Origin: Immersiella caudata
Taxonomy: Eukaryota; Ascomycota; Sordariomycetes; Sordariales; Lasiosphaeriaceae
NCBI GenBank assembly: GCA_030512335.1
Contig: JAULSU010000003.1
Location: forward strand, 2,108,001 to 2,172,000
Length of the DNA stretch: 64,000 nt
Direction: 5' to 3'
Below, in pieces: positions 11,522 to 22,677 of the stretch; the first letter of the stretch is position 1; each line of letters begins with the position of its first letter. A program made the position numbers and the translations under genes. Under the pieces are notes generated by a model. The model did no database searches and was not told where the DNA came from. It saw only the letters and a program-made list of their open reading frames with translations.

Positions 11522-13454
11522 TTATACCCAGCGGTAGAACCGAGCCACGCAGAAAGCAATGATGCAAAAGCCGATCAACGAGCTAAGGATGCCAAAGAAA
11601 GCAGAGAGATTGCCATCATCCATCCAAGGGACGGTGACGTTCATGCCGAAGAGGCCGGTGACAACGTTGAGTGGTACAATGATGGACGCTAACAACGTGA
11701 TCTTGCTGAGGACCTTGTTTGTGCTGGTCCCCTGAGCGATGCCGTCGATAGAGATCTGCGCCAGATAGTTGCTGTGGGCGCGTGATAGCATCTTCTCGAA
11801 GTGGCCAAGATTCGTCATCATGGTTACCACATGGTCCTGGATGTCGCCCAGGTACAAGCCAATGTCCATACGCGGGGTTACTTTGTAGTTTTCGTTGCAT
11901 CGCTTCGTGAACCCCTTCAAAACGTCAGCCTTGCCTCCAAGCAGGCGCATCAGCGCCATGACGTTCTTGCGCGCTAGGCCGATCTTCCGCAGGAACTGAG
12001 CCATGTCGTCAGTCCTAGCAATGAAGACCTCGTCCTCAATTTGATCGGTGTCGCCCTCAATCTTGGTGATGACAGGAGCAAAAGAGTCAACAATATCGTC
12101 GCTGCAGCCGGGTCAGTTTGATGACGGATGTAGGTTGTGAGGAACAAGCTTACATCAATGCGTAGCAGATCCAGTCGCTGCTTAGAGCAACGTAGTCTTT
12201 CAGCATTGTGATTCTCTTTCTCACATGGGAGGCATGTGAATTCTTGGCGTAGCTGAAGCTGAGGGCTCCCTCGCGGAAGACCACCACGTAGACGTTGAAC
12301 GGGACATACTCCTTCTCTTGCGTCTCCTCATCAACCTCAAGATAGAAAGACCTGAAGCAAGCGAAGTAGTATGCCGGAAAAAGCTCGATCTTCTCGCGGG
12401 ATTCTTGAGTTGTGATATCCTCAATAGTCAATGGATGAATCCCAAAAGCCCTGCAGACAGCGCGAACCTCCTCTTCGGACGGCTTATTCATGTTGAGCCA
12501 CCAAACACCGTCGGTCTCGCCCTTCGGGAAGGTAAACAGTCCTCGGATATCTTCCCCCGGAAGGATCAAGCCTTCCAGATCGGCGGCGTGTATCGTCGAT
12601 TCCCAAGCAGAAGAGAAGAAACTGACCCGACTCTGATCCACTGGCTGCGGTGGTGAGTGGGCGGCTTTGGCGTGCTCTTCGTCTTCGGTATGCTCCGTTT
12701 GCTCAGCTTTCTCTCGCCTCATGTCTACAGCATATGGCAAGATGTCGCCATCCACGGTGATCATCGGAAGCGGAGCCTCCGATTCCGCCGACTCGGGACG
12801 CAAGTCAGGAAACACCCGAGTCGCAGAAGGACGACGAGCAGATTGGCGGGCTTCATTTTCGGCCTGAATAAAGCTTTCAAGGTAGTCGAAGTCGATGTGG
12901 AGGTTGTCGTCTTTGGGGGTATCCTGCAAAGGAAAACACACATCTTCTTCGGCTGACTTATTGGTAGCCAGGCTTGCTGCGTCGTCTGCCACCGTGTGCT
13001 GCTTGCTGCGGTAGCTGTGTCGGCTCAGTGCAGACGCAGTTCGATGCAGCGCAAGCTCCTCAAGTTTGCGCTCATTTTTAGGCTCGGAGAAGGAGAGGTC
13101 GCGTTCCCGTCGACGAGCCTCAGCAAAGGCCTTGACCGAGTTTGGGGGAGATACAGGGCGGCCCTCCACTGCCGAGCCTGAGGTGAGCCCCCGATTGCGC
13201 CTCAAGGTTGGTGAACCCTCCGGACCATCATCATCCTCAACAGCCTCCTCAAAATCTCGAACCCGCGTGCTGGGGTACTGTTGGTCCGCATAGGCGCTCC
13301 CGGCGGTCAACTGGCGTGCGCCATAGAGTGAGTCGAACGTGCCCCTACGCGATCGATCAGGCCTGACCGAAGCTGCCTGGTTGCGGTGATCGTCGAGCTC
13401 TGGGACGGGGGTCGAGTACCCAGAATTCCCACCAACTTCTTCGTGATCGGACAT
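11522..13454 (-). CDS. CorA-family divalent metal (Mg2+) transporter, ALR/MNR2-like
   Basis: Predicted 626-aa membrane channel for Mg2+ and similar ions. Exon 1 is 12154-13454 and exon 2 is 11522-12101, joined across a 52-base intron (frame kept at LIDDIVDSF). The first about 250 residues are acidic, Ser/Arg-rich and probably disordered cytosolic tail. The CorA domain follows, with TDGVWWLNMNKPSEEEVRAVCRAFGIHPLTIEDI and the long coiled stalk helices. Two C-terminal membrane helices follow, the first ending in the signature GMN (LFGMNVTVPW). The eukaryotic ALR/MNR2 branch fits best. Plasma-membrane versus vacuolar location cannot be told from sequence. The start is placed at MSDHEEVGG; an ATG three codons upstream (MVA) and one 25 codons upstream are also in frame. 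The promoter is shared divergently with SPC1. Confidence 0.9.
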
Positions 13455-14823
13455 GGCTACCATGAAGCAGGATAAGAGAGGAACTGAGGTGTGGTTGGCT
13501 GTGTTGATATGATGTGACGTCCTGACCAAATCGCCGGTCTAAAGCAGCCCTGGGAGACCTGAAAGAGGCCTTAGCCCGCTCGCATATTGGGTTATATGTG
13601 GTGATGTGCAAGCACCAGCGGAAGGCAGCGAACGGCCAGAAGCCGTCCGCAACGAGGATTCCTGTGTGTGACCGATACGAGTAGAACCAGTTCTTCCAAG
13701 CGAGGTCGGCAACGGCGAGTCTGCGATGAGAACAAAGGATGGCGTTAAACCAGTTAGGGAGGCTTCTTGTGCACCGAGTAAACCCAGCGGGCGGGACCTC
13801 GGAGCGAACGAGGGGAGAAAATCGGTTCGTAGCTAGGGCCCGCCAGCTTTCTGGTGGAGGAGGGCAGAAGCTCCAGAATAGGCGACGAGGTTTCGGACTC
13901 GGATGCGAAGCGCAGCACAATCCGGATCGGTGATGGGGAATGACAGGGTCTCCTTGCTCAAGACGGAATAAAAAGAGTCGGTCGGTAGTAGGTTGACAAG
14001 ATTGGGGATGGCTGATCCAGTGGGCGAACCGTGTTCCTCGTTGATGACGTCCTGGGTAACCCGAGCCTCTCAGGGAAAAGTTGGAAAATAAAAGGGAACA
14101 GGAGGGAGAGCAAGTGCGTCGCTTTTGAACGTAAGGAGGGCGAAGCCGGCGTGAAAGCCCTGGTGGTTAGACGCTGAAGGTGAATGGTAAGCTGTCGAGA
14201 AATGTTCTTGTTCTCATCCCAAAGGAAACGAATTGCAATTTGATGGGGCGAAATCGCTCGATGTTGGTTGGGTCAGCGAAGGGCCAAAATGCACTCAAAG
14301 AAAAAGTTTGGTGATTAGCGCGGGTTACCCCCTTAGTCATCGGTGAGGGCCTATCGACGGGTATGCAAGGCATTTGTCTCGATCTGACCGAGGCAGCAGC
14401 TTCACTTTGAGGCTTTGATTATTCGGACATCAAGTATTGATTCTGATCAATCTGAAAATCGCTTTGGAACCAGACAGGTGAAGCTGACGATTCACATGCG
14501 CGCTAGCGCTCCATCGCCGTTTATCCAGTTCCATCAAAATCAGCGGGCAGCAAGAGGGATCGTGCTTGCTGCTCGCAGCGCGTGGTTCAGCCTCCGCGTG
14601 CAGGGGGGGAGGTCTACCCATCTGGAATGTGGGGCTTCCGCCGCGCTGTGATTTGCCATGAGCGGGGAGTGTCGGGCAAGGGCCAGGGTACGTACCACCT
14701 GGGCAGCGGATGAATCCCGCGCTCCAGAAGCCACGTACAGTCCGCTACCACCAGCAACTCCAATAAGTCGCGATTTGACAACCAGCGTCTTCCACGAGTC
14801 GATTCCCTATCTATTTTGTCGCA
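13455..14823. promoter_or_regulatory. Divergent intergenic region between the CorA gene and SPC1
   Basis: About 1.37 kb separate the two start codons. Short frames on both strands have no recognisable domain. It must contain the promoters and leaders of both genes; I identify no specific site. Confidence 0.45.
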
Positions 14824-15253
14824 ATGGCCGAACAGCTTCTGGAACAAGTCCGGGATGTCGTTGATGGACAAATTGTGGGTGTATCTGTGCAACAGTGGAG
14901 GAACTAGCTGCTGACCCAGGTGCACAAATACAGGACTTTGAGGGCCAGAGGCTGGCGGAGCTGATAGCTAACGTCGCCTTGTCCGTCTCGGGCGTATGTC
15001 CTCCCCCTCGGGGTTCTGATACGATGTGCTTGCTAACAGCGCTTAGATCATCGCGTTCCTCGTCGGTTTTTACCTGCAAGACATCAAGCTTGCCGTTTGG
15101 ATTGCTCTCGGCGGCACCATCCTCACATTCATCGTCGTCGTTCCACCGTGGCCGTTCTTCAACCGCAATCCTGTGAAGTGGCTCCCAGTTGGAGGAAGCG
15201 CGCCAAGGGTACAGCCAGTGAATCTAGTCTTAGAAGAAAAGATCACGATATGA
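14824..15253 (+). CDS. SPC1: Signal peptidase complex subunit 1 (SPC12)
   Basis: Small non-catalytic subunit of the ER signal peptidase complex, which helps define substrates for the Sec11 protease. Three exons (14824-14874, 14934-14993, 15047-15253) give 105 aa. The N-terminus (MAEQLLEQVRDVVDGQI) joins to DFEGQRLAELIANVALSVSG and then IIAFLVGFYLQDIKLAVWIALGG. This reproduces the SPC12 pattern of a cytosolic N-terminus, two membrane hairpin helices, and the cytosolic tail beginning VVVPPWPFFNRNPVKWLP. Intron 2 has a clear branch point (TGCTAACAG). The length fits the family (about 90-110 aa). Convergent with RBX1, with 256 bases between stops. Confidence 0.92.
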
Positions 15254-15509
15254 TAGAGTGGGGTCTGGTCAAAGTCATGCGAGGGAAACATGTATCAGGC
15301 AGTTGCAGAAGCAGGACAGTTACTGAGCATTATATTCGCTAGTTTTGATGTCTCGTTCTGCCGGCCCTACCAAACACTGGTAAACTGGCACTCCCAAAGG
15401 CCAGGGCATTCCTCGCACCAAATCACATCGGCACGGGACTGCTGGCAGCTGCTAACACCGATTTCCTGGGGTGACTGGTCCCTTTCCCCTTCGATGCTGC
15501 ACCTCCTCC

Positions 15510-16069
15510 TCATCGGCCGTACTTCTGGAACTCCCAGTCGCGGTTGTCGAGTGGGCAGACCTGGCGAGCCTTGAGCCATCTAGAGATGCAATGGAAGTGG
15601 AAGGCGTGCTATAACTCTGTCAGCAAGTGGCCAGAAGCGTACAGTTTAGTCATGCAAAAGCCCAACATACATTGCAGATACCCCAAGCGACAGTGCACTC
15701 CTCGCTCGTCGCCGATGCCTGGTTGGCCTGGCACTCGATACCTTGGAGATCGACGGTTAGTACGCTATTCCAGGGAAGGCGCCGGGAGGGGAAAACACCC
15801 ACAAAGGTCCATGATGTGGTTTCTGCAGATAGCGCAGTTGTCCACAACGATATCCCAGGCCCAAAGGGCGACTGCATTCCACTGCGATCCTTGTGAGCGA
15901 ACAGAAGCCGGGAATAGTTGCAGAAAATGTGGTATACCTTCTTGACCTCGAAGCGCTTCTTGCCGTCGGCCTTGCTATCGCCCTCTGCGGCGGGGCCTCC
16001 CTTCTTCTTCATGACGGGCGCGGATGCGGGCGCAGATGCTGGCGCATCGGCCATATCGACGTCGGCCAT
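15510..16069 (-). CDS. RBX1: RING-box protein Rbx1/Hrt1, cullin-RING ligase subunit
   Basis: The RING-H2 subunit that recruits E2 enzymes to cullins in SCF and related ubiquitin ligases. Four exons (15938-16069, 15803-15881, 15671-15741, 15510-15608) give 126 aa. After an Ala/Pro-rich N-terminus comes [39 protein letters not shown], then the central segment ending TVAWGICN, and finally HAFHFHCISRWLKARQVCPLDNRDWEFQKYGR. All zinc-binding Cys and His positions of Rbx1 are present. Splice phases are consistent across all junctions, including one that interrupts a Cys codon (intron 2, ending AAG). The start is the only ATG giving the family N-terminus. SKP1, another SCF subunit, lies about 6.6 kb downstream. 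Confidence 0.96.
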
Positions 16070-16966
16070 GGTGATGAAAGGCTGGTATCGAAACTGGTTC
16101 TTGGTGGGTTCTTTGTTTGTCCTTTGGGGAAGTGTCTGGGAAGAGAATTTCCACTCGGAGATAGTGAGATCGTTGGCGAAAAGGAAGGTAAAGAAGGGTG
16201 GAAAGGGCGTTGGTTTGAAGGTTGGTCAAACGGGTGCTCTGCCAGGCAGCACACGCATCCAGTTAGGTTGGAATGTTTATGCTTTCAAGCCCCAGAGAGC
16301 CTAAACAGTTCAGACAACCTACCAGCACGAAAAAAAACAAACGGCGATTCACTTAGGATCCAGCCTGCACGTCGAAACAGTATGTCCTTTGTCGAACGGT
16401 TGGTCTCGCTGATATCAACGAGCACTTGAATGTGGGAGGCGCTGGCCGTCCACGAGCCCCGCCACAACGAACGCACGCCAAGGAAAGCGGTGTTCATGCC
16501 ATGCACTGTCCGGGGCGCTCCCGCCCCCTTATGTACATAGCTGTCAGTCATCCAGCAACCACCATCCTGATCTCCCTCCCATCGCTCGCATCGATCCTTC
16601 GTCTAATCAACAATACAGAGAATAAAAAACCCCCCAAAAAAGGCCCAGTACCAATATGTGCGACGCAAGCACACCCGATTTTGAAATTTGTCTTTCCAGT
16701 AATCTTATTTTACCCGCCATCGCAACCATCTCTTGCTATCGAACCCAACGAGCCGCAAACGGATCAGGCTCTTGTCACATCGCATCACCCCACGCACCGA
16801 ATCCATAGCCGTGGGCCTTACCTAGGCGCCTGGTCGAGAACCTTCCCATACCCGGTCACGCTCAAGACTTCCGCACCGAAGACGCTTTTGAGTCCCTCTT
16901 TCCTCCGAAATAAACTTTTGCTCCATATCTTGACGATCGCGCGAAGTCACGGCCCCATCCTCCAAC
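16070..16966. promoter_or_regulatory. Divergent intergenic region between RBX1 and the Edc1-like gene
   Basis: About 0.9 kb between divergent start codons. The side next to the Edc1-like gene is CT/CA-rich and probably a long 5' leader; it includes upstream ATGs (for example the 203-codon frame from 16426), which could be upstream ORFs. No defined binding motif is identified. Confidence 0.4.
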
Positions 16967-18148
16967 ATGCAACAACAACAACAACAACAACAACACCCAA
17001 ACTCCCACAGAGGAACACCCGGACGACGACGGGGTAACAGACACTCGTTCAACTCGCCTGCTCGCAAGACATATGCTTCGGAGAACGACATGCCGACTGA
17101 CGTCTCATACCCCATTGACTTTAGTGCGGGGAGCCCGTATACACCCCAAAAATTTGCTGCGAACAGCCCAGTGCCCGGCTCTCAGCCCAACAATGCGAAG
17201 TCAAGGCAACGCTCGGGAAACAAGCCCCGTCAAAAACAAGGCTCAACATCGCCAGCTCCGACAAAGGCAGGCCGAACTACCCCACCGCAGTCGGCTGCAA
17301 TGAAATCTGCTGCTGCCGCCTTCGCTGGCGCAACCTTCCACGCCTCCCCCGCTCCCTCATCTCTCCCCATTCCCAGTTTTCTTGCCAAAGCCCTCGACTC
17401 TCCTGGCCTTAAGGAGACAGGACGAGCAAGCCAGGAACCTTCGCCACCGCCAACCGACTCGGAAGCACCGACCCCGAAGCACCGACCACTTGTCACGGAC
17501 ATCGCTCGTGAAGAGTCGCCGCTTGACGTTTTCTTCCGAGCTGACCGTGCTGAAAAGGAGAGGGCGCGTCGGGCGAGCTCTGCTAATATTCTGGCAACAA
17601 ACCCCGGACCTTTTTCTCCCCCGGTGCAACCAACATCGCCTCAAGAACCAAGGACGCTGCCAAACGGCATCGGCGCGTACCGTCGCAAGCCGCCGCTCCA
17701 GCGAAACCCATCAACTGGCATCTCTTCTAGTGAACTTGACGGCACACCCGGCAGACCCATGGGTCCGGCCTTTTCGACACCATACCAAGACCGCATTCGT
17801 GCAGCCGCTCGCTCGGCCGAGAAACAAGCAGAGCCGACCCCGTCTCCCCAAACAGCCGCTCAAAAGGCCAATGACGCTCTCGGTGAGAGACTGAAGAGAT
17901 TCCTCGCCGTGCCTACCGCACAGGATCAAACGCAGCAGACGCCGACTGCAGCAGCGCCAATTCCCAGGCCAAGCTGGGGTGGCCCAAGCGTCCAGCAGCG
18001 TCCCGTGTCGCCATCACAATCCGCGACCGCCAACGGGGGTCGGTCGTTGGAGTTGTTGAACATGGAGGATAGCCTCCGTCGCATGCTGAAAATCAGTCCC
18101 GGCCCGAATCCAGGAGCAGCCGCGCCCACCAACTATCAGAGCTCCTAA
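16967..18148 (+). CDS. Edc1/PNRC-like mRNA-decapping activator (proline-rich)
   Basis: A single-exon 393-aa protein that looks almost wholly disordered. It begins with a CAA-encoded run of eight Gln. Residues 119-138 read FAGATFHASPAPSSLPIPSF. This combines the Dcp2-activating box (YAG-type, here with Phe first) with the LPxP stretch that binds the EVH1 domain of Dcp1 in yeast Edc1/Edc2, fission-yeast Edc1 and animal PNRC2. A second conserved stretch, ESPLDVFFRADRAEKERARR, begins near residue 183. A C-terminal motif, LLNMEDSLRRMLKI, begins near 363 and probably forms a short helix. From the motif I infer a P-body decapping enhancer; the fungal family is often left as hypothetical. The ATG before the Gln run is the natural start. 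EDC3 occurs about 36 kb further along. Confidence 0.78.
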   Translation: MQQQQQQQQHPNSHRGTPGRRRGNRHSFNSPARKTYASENDMPTDVSYPIDFSAGSPYTPQKFAANSPVPGSQPNNAKSRQRSGNKPRQKQGSTSPAPTKAGRTTPPQSAAMKSAAAAFAGATFHASPAPSSLPIPSFLAKALDSPGLKETGRASQEPSPPPTDSEAPTPKHRPLVTDIAREESPLDVFFRADRAEKERARRASSANILATNPGPFSPPVQPTSPQEPRTLPNGIGAYRRKPPLQRNPSTGISSSELDGTPGRPMGPAFSTPYQDRIRAAARSAEKQAEPTPSPQTAAQKANDALGERLKRFLAVPTAQDQTQQTPTAAAPIPRPSWGGPSVQQRPVSPSQSATANGGRSLELLNMEDSLRRMLKISPGPNPGAAAPTNYQSS

Positions 18149-19033
18149 TTACCAACTACATCTTTGTCGTCCAACCCCGCTCGCGGCGGGCCATGATATA
18201 TCCACAGTTCCGTTTCATAGATCGGACACTATCTTCCCTAATTTCCTTGTTTCACTTTATCGCGGCGTTAGAGGCTTTTGCTAGTATGAGCGGTTCTGGG
18301 CGGGCATGCTTGATATCTACCCCTGTGGACTTTGGCGGATTTGTCTGTGTACGGAATTGGTGGGTGCGGAGAGGCTGTATACCATTCGGGTTTGGCGTTT
18401 ATTCTCATCATCGGTTACTGGTCACGACTGGGACGCTACATGACAGCGCAGGAAGGCGGGCAGCGAGCAAGCATCATTTTGGCGCAGGGAAAGCAATGTG
18501 GAGCATGCTTCTGGTGTCTCCTCATTCTCTGGGCGAGCGTCTCATTTCCTGGGGTCTAGGTTTTCGATTCAGCATCTGGTAAGGGCCTGAGTCCCATTTG
18601 ACTGCTGCATTCATGGCACCGGTTTTTTGGTGATACCCACGCCGTTGGCTTGGAGCTAAAACGGACAAGACCATATGAAGCCACTTGAGTTGGCGGCAGC
18701 TTTATCAACAACGACAAGAATATGTTTTGGGGAATATTGGCTGAACCTAGCTAGCTAGGGAGGGACATAGTTTCGGAATGTCAAGCCATATTTTTCCATT
18801 TTTATTTTCCCGTTTTAATCCACGTGTCCAACGATGGTTTCCCGTAAATCCTTGCTAGAGGATGCTGTCTGAGCCTGTCTTGGTCCACGAATTAAACCGC
18901 GCTCCACAGAGGTGCACGAACCTCAGGGGCTTCGTAGAATGGGTATCGAATGAGAAATAACAGGCAAACAACACAAGGGACTTATCACATGGGGCAAACT
19001 AAATCTTTATCCTGAGATGTTTCTCTTCTACTT
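18149..19033. other. Convergent 3' flanks of the Edc1-like gene and SMP3
   Basis: About 0.9 kb between two stop codons. AT-richer patches near 18770-18830 probably belong to 3' ends. No gene or RNA is recognised. Confidence 0.5.
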
Positions 19034-20957
19034 TCACCGAGGACAGCTTTTCGTCACCCGCCAGATGGCAAGTCCTCTCCTCCCCACAACTCGAGCCAGG
19101 GTATTCCAAACGCCGTCCTCCCCAAAGTCTAAATCGTCCAGGTTTAAGTGCCGAGAATACCGCCATACCTCCCTAAACCGTAACCCATCCAGCCCTTTAT
19201 TTTGAAGATACGGGTCCAGCCACGTGGCTGAGAGCGGCGCGACCAGATACGTCCCGTTCTTCTCTTTGAGATATTCCATGCTCCGCCGGTCCGCCGGCGT
19301 GTCGCATGTAGCAATCTTGTCGAGCTCCTCAAACAGCTGCTCACCCGCCATGCCCATGACGTCCTGCGTGCGTAGCACCTCATTTTTGCCATTGAGCAGC
19401 CAGATAGGGGGCATATAAGTCTTCCACCAGATGGCCTGCGTAGCGTCGGTCTGCTTGCTCATAAAGACCTGCGCTGGGATGATGCCGCCCTGGTGATAGA
19501 CCCCCATAAGTGTCCCCAGCGCAAGATTGAAGATGATCCACGAGACCACCCAGCCCCGTAAAACGGTCTCCCGCTTTGGAAGACGAACTGACGATAGAAT
19601 GAGTGGTATCGTCGGCAGCAAGAAGCGTGCTTCTTGGTGCTGGAATATGGATAGGACGAATATGCCCGAAATGGCGGAATACAGCCGCAAGGAGATGTGC
19701 GGCTGGGTGAAGAGCAGCAGGGCGGCGGGCCCGAGCAGCTGGGGAAGATTAACCAGCAGGTGCTGGTACCACGGATGTAAGCCGTGTTGGGCTAGATTAG
19801 AGGACTGGATGTTGTACATGAGGTTATTGAGCGGCGTCAATACGGGGTGCAGCACCAAGTCCGACCAAGAGATCGAGTGCGGCGTATAAAAGGCAGTGTC
19901 GAGCGCGATCGCGAGCGCGGTCGTACACAGTCCGGCCAGAGCCAAAACGGCAAGTGACCAAAGGCTGGATGCGGTCAGTGTGGTGTTCAAGGGGAATGGG
20001 CCAGGGGAGGCTTACTTTTTCGTATAATAGGGCAGCAGTCGGAGCCCGGGTATCAAGAGGAAAGCTGGGAAGGTAATTCGGTTAAAGACACCAAAGACTG
20101 CGACTATGCCAAGCACAGTCGACGCGAGAAAGGAACTTCGTTGCTGGATCAAAATATCAGCCCACGCCCGACAACTCAGGGGCAGCTCACGTCAACGTAC
20201 CGGGCTCTCAACGATGCGCTCGATGAGCACCAAGCACCACGCAACAACCAGCGTCTCCACCGAGTTCGAAAAGGTATGTGTCTGGTAGGTCCAGGTGACG
20301 TATGACGAGGCCACGAGGAGAACCGCGACGCGCTGGCGTCGCTTCGTCTTCACCAGCTCATGGATCGCCCAGTCCTCCAAGACGAAGCTGATGATAAACA
20401 TGAGCACCCGCAGGGTCCAGAAGACGGCTATTGGCGGAATCTCGCCATCCTGCCCATTCCCTATCCACAGCCATCGCAGGAGGAGCATCGGCAGCCCGTA
20501 GACCGGCCATAATGGGAAGACGCTGCGTATCGGGTGGTCTGTCGTGAACTCCCAGGTGTGGCGCACTGGGTAGCTAAAGATCTGGCCTAGAAGAGAGGGG
20601 CATGCAGTTAGCTAAAGCGGCTCGTCATATCAATGTTGAAAGCCCATCGGCGAGTCTGGTCGCATCTGCATGGCGGTTGGAGCCCAACAGGTACCCGGCG
20701 CGCAACCCGAGCGCGACGCCTCCATCTGCACGGCAAGATAAACCCTGTTGCGGCCAAGCACGCGATGCGACCAACGGCCCAAACCATCGGGACGGAAGTT
20801 GAGAACGATGCGCTGGAAGAAGCAGGCGCGCAAAACATGTGAACATACCAGCAATCACCTCGGGGCCTTGGAAGTTCTCGTCAGGGTGCAGGTAGCTTGG
20901 CGACAGGGCGAACCACAGTCGGACCAAGACCAGAAAAAGGTATGTTCTCCGCCACAT
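19034..20957 (-). CDS. SMP3: GPI mannosyltransferase 4 (Smp3/PIG-Z), GT22 family
   Basis: ER membrane dolichyl-phosphate-mannose-dependent enzyme that adds the fourth mannose to the GPI core, essential in fungi for anchor attachment. Four exons (20849-20957, 20201-20586, 20016-20143, 19034-19964) give 517 aa. The GT22 signature is at the N-terminus: SPSYLHPDENFQGPEVIAG, with HPDE at residues 24-27. Next come GQIFSYPVRHTWEFTTDHPIRS and repeated hydrophobic helices. The PIG-Z motifs follow: ALDTAFYTP, LTPLNNLMYNIQSSNLAQHGLHPWYQHLLVNLPQLLGPA, and FQHQEARFLLP. Phases are consistent at all three introns. Length and order fit Smp3 rather than the related PIG-B or ALG9/12 enzymes. The start is the Met of MWRRTYLFLVLVRLWFAL. 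Confidence 0.94.
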
Positions 20958-22677
20958 AGTAGGTTTGCCTCGCGCGTTGCGACCGCGGCTCGCAAAACTG
21001 GTGCATCCGTTTGCTGAAATGCGCGTGGCCAAGACGCGTCCAAGAAGGGCATCACTGAACGAGATACTTGGGCGCTCTGGGTGGGAATGGCATGACGAGA
21101 TGGTACGTTGGCCAAATGAGTGCAAAAGAAAAGAAACCAAGGAAGAAAAAAATCAAGGTGAGCTCATCCGGACCAGATGGCAATCTACGGAGAGATGAGC
21201 GTGCCAAATCCCGGGAGCTATGGACCGAAAGACCACATGGCCGGCGACAGCAATCGTGCCAACGACCAGGTGTTTGCGACGAGACGGCCAGGGCCTGCTG
21301 ACAGGGGTATGGGGGGCACACTAATATCTGGCGTCTGTCGACTCATTGCAGCCGGTTACGGTTGGTGGAATTCAGGGGCATTTTTTCTGGAAAACGGACT
21401 CCTGGCTGCTTAGGTAACCAGAAGCGGTGATGTTTTGCAATCCACAGGGAGGTCGCAGAAACACGTCACAACCATTGACCCCTCCGGACTTGTCAGTTGA
21501 CAACTTGACATGATAGCGGGAAACTTGGGAGCGCAAGTGGGAATATTCTGGAACCCAACCCATGCAGGACAAACAGGCTCTGGAGATCTGGGGACGGGAC
21601 CTCAAATGGAAAGCCCCCAGCACGGAGCCGTGCACCGTACTGATAAGAATATACCACAACAGCCTATGAGGTTCCACAATCCATAAAGAGATGTTGTAGG
21701 GTGGTCGTAATGGATCACCCTGAAAAGGAGCGGTGTCTGTTTGATAGAACCTTGGAGATCAGGTACATATCCTTGTACGGTACCTACGGGGTCGTTCACT
21801 TCGGCGCAGCAGCATTCAGACCAAGAATGGAACAACATTAGCCGCCAGCAAGGCAAACAATCGCAGCACTTCGAAACTAAGACCTTATCCTTTTCCGCCA
21901 TAATTAGAGCTCTGTGAATTACCTCTGCCGATGTCAAGGTTTTTGCTGCCATTATTCACTTCCTTGAATTCCTGGATAAAAGCCCCTCCTCACCAGCAGT
22001 CCTCCCTCCTTTTTACAACTTCTCACAACACACAACCCCCTGAGGAGCCTTTCAGCAAACATCGCCAAGAAGAATAACACATCACTAGAAACTACCTACC
22101 ATCCATATATCAGACCTAAGTGCATCTTCTTACAGAGAAGCCTTTCATTCCCTACTAGCGCCTATCGCATTCAACTCCGAGCTGGGTCCAAGACATTTGC
22201 CCCTACAGATCTTTTTCCGCGTGATCCAGGCATCTCTGCCTGTTTGCACCTCCGCTGAGGACCAAGTGGTCCGTGCGTCTGGCCAAAGGCAGGCAGCCCA
22301 GCCCCACTGCTCGAGGCAACCACCGCCACCCTTGGTCCTCAACTCATATCACCGCCGAAGAGTCAACCTAAACTCCAAACTTTGGTTCCTTCTGCGTTCG
22401 TCTGATTCATTGCCGCTTTCATTTTAACCGCACAATCCTCTTTCCCCTTCCAAACCTAGCCGCAATCCCCAACAGGTATTTAAACTGCCCAGCTGTCCCC
22501 TAGCAATTCTTTCTTGCCCCTCCCCCTCCACTTCACATCGCAGCTTGTTCCCGACCGACCGCACGTAATCGTCGACTACCGTCACATAACTCCCAAGCAT
22601 CGCTCATAACCTGCCACTATTCCACATCACATCATCTGCTTTCAGTTCCCTAACAAACGATATCGATAGCAGAAAAA
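20958..22677. promoter_or_regulatory. SMP3-SKP1 divergent region with long pyrimidine-rich SKP1 leader
   Basis: About 1.7 kb between divergent start codons. A TATA-like GATAAAAG lies near 21975. From there to the SKP1 start about 690 bases are strongly C/T/A-rich with many short pyrimidine tracts, consistent with a long 5' untranslated leader. Frames on the minus strand at 21602-21952 look incidental. The leader could contain an intron; I cannot place it with confidence. Confidence 0.5.

Noticed and set aside
21602..21952. 116-codon Cys-rich minus frame near the SKP1 promoter
   Set aside because: No signal peptide, no conserved cysteine pattern and no splice support; probably chance.
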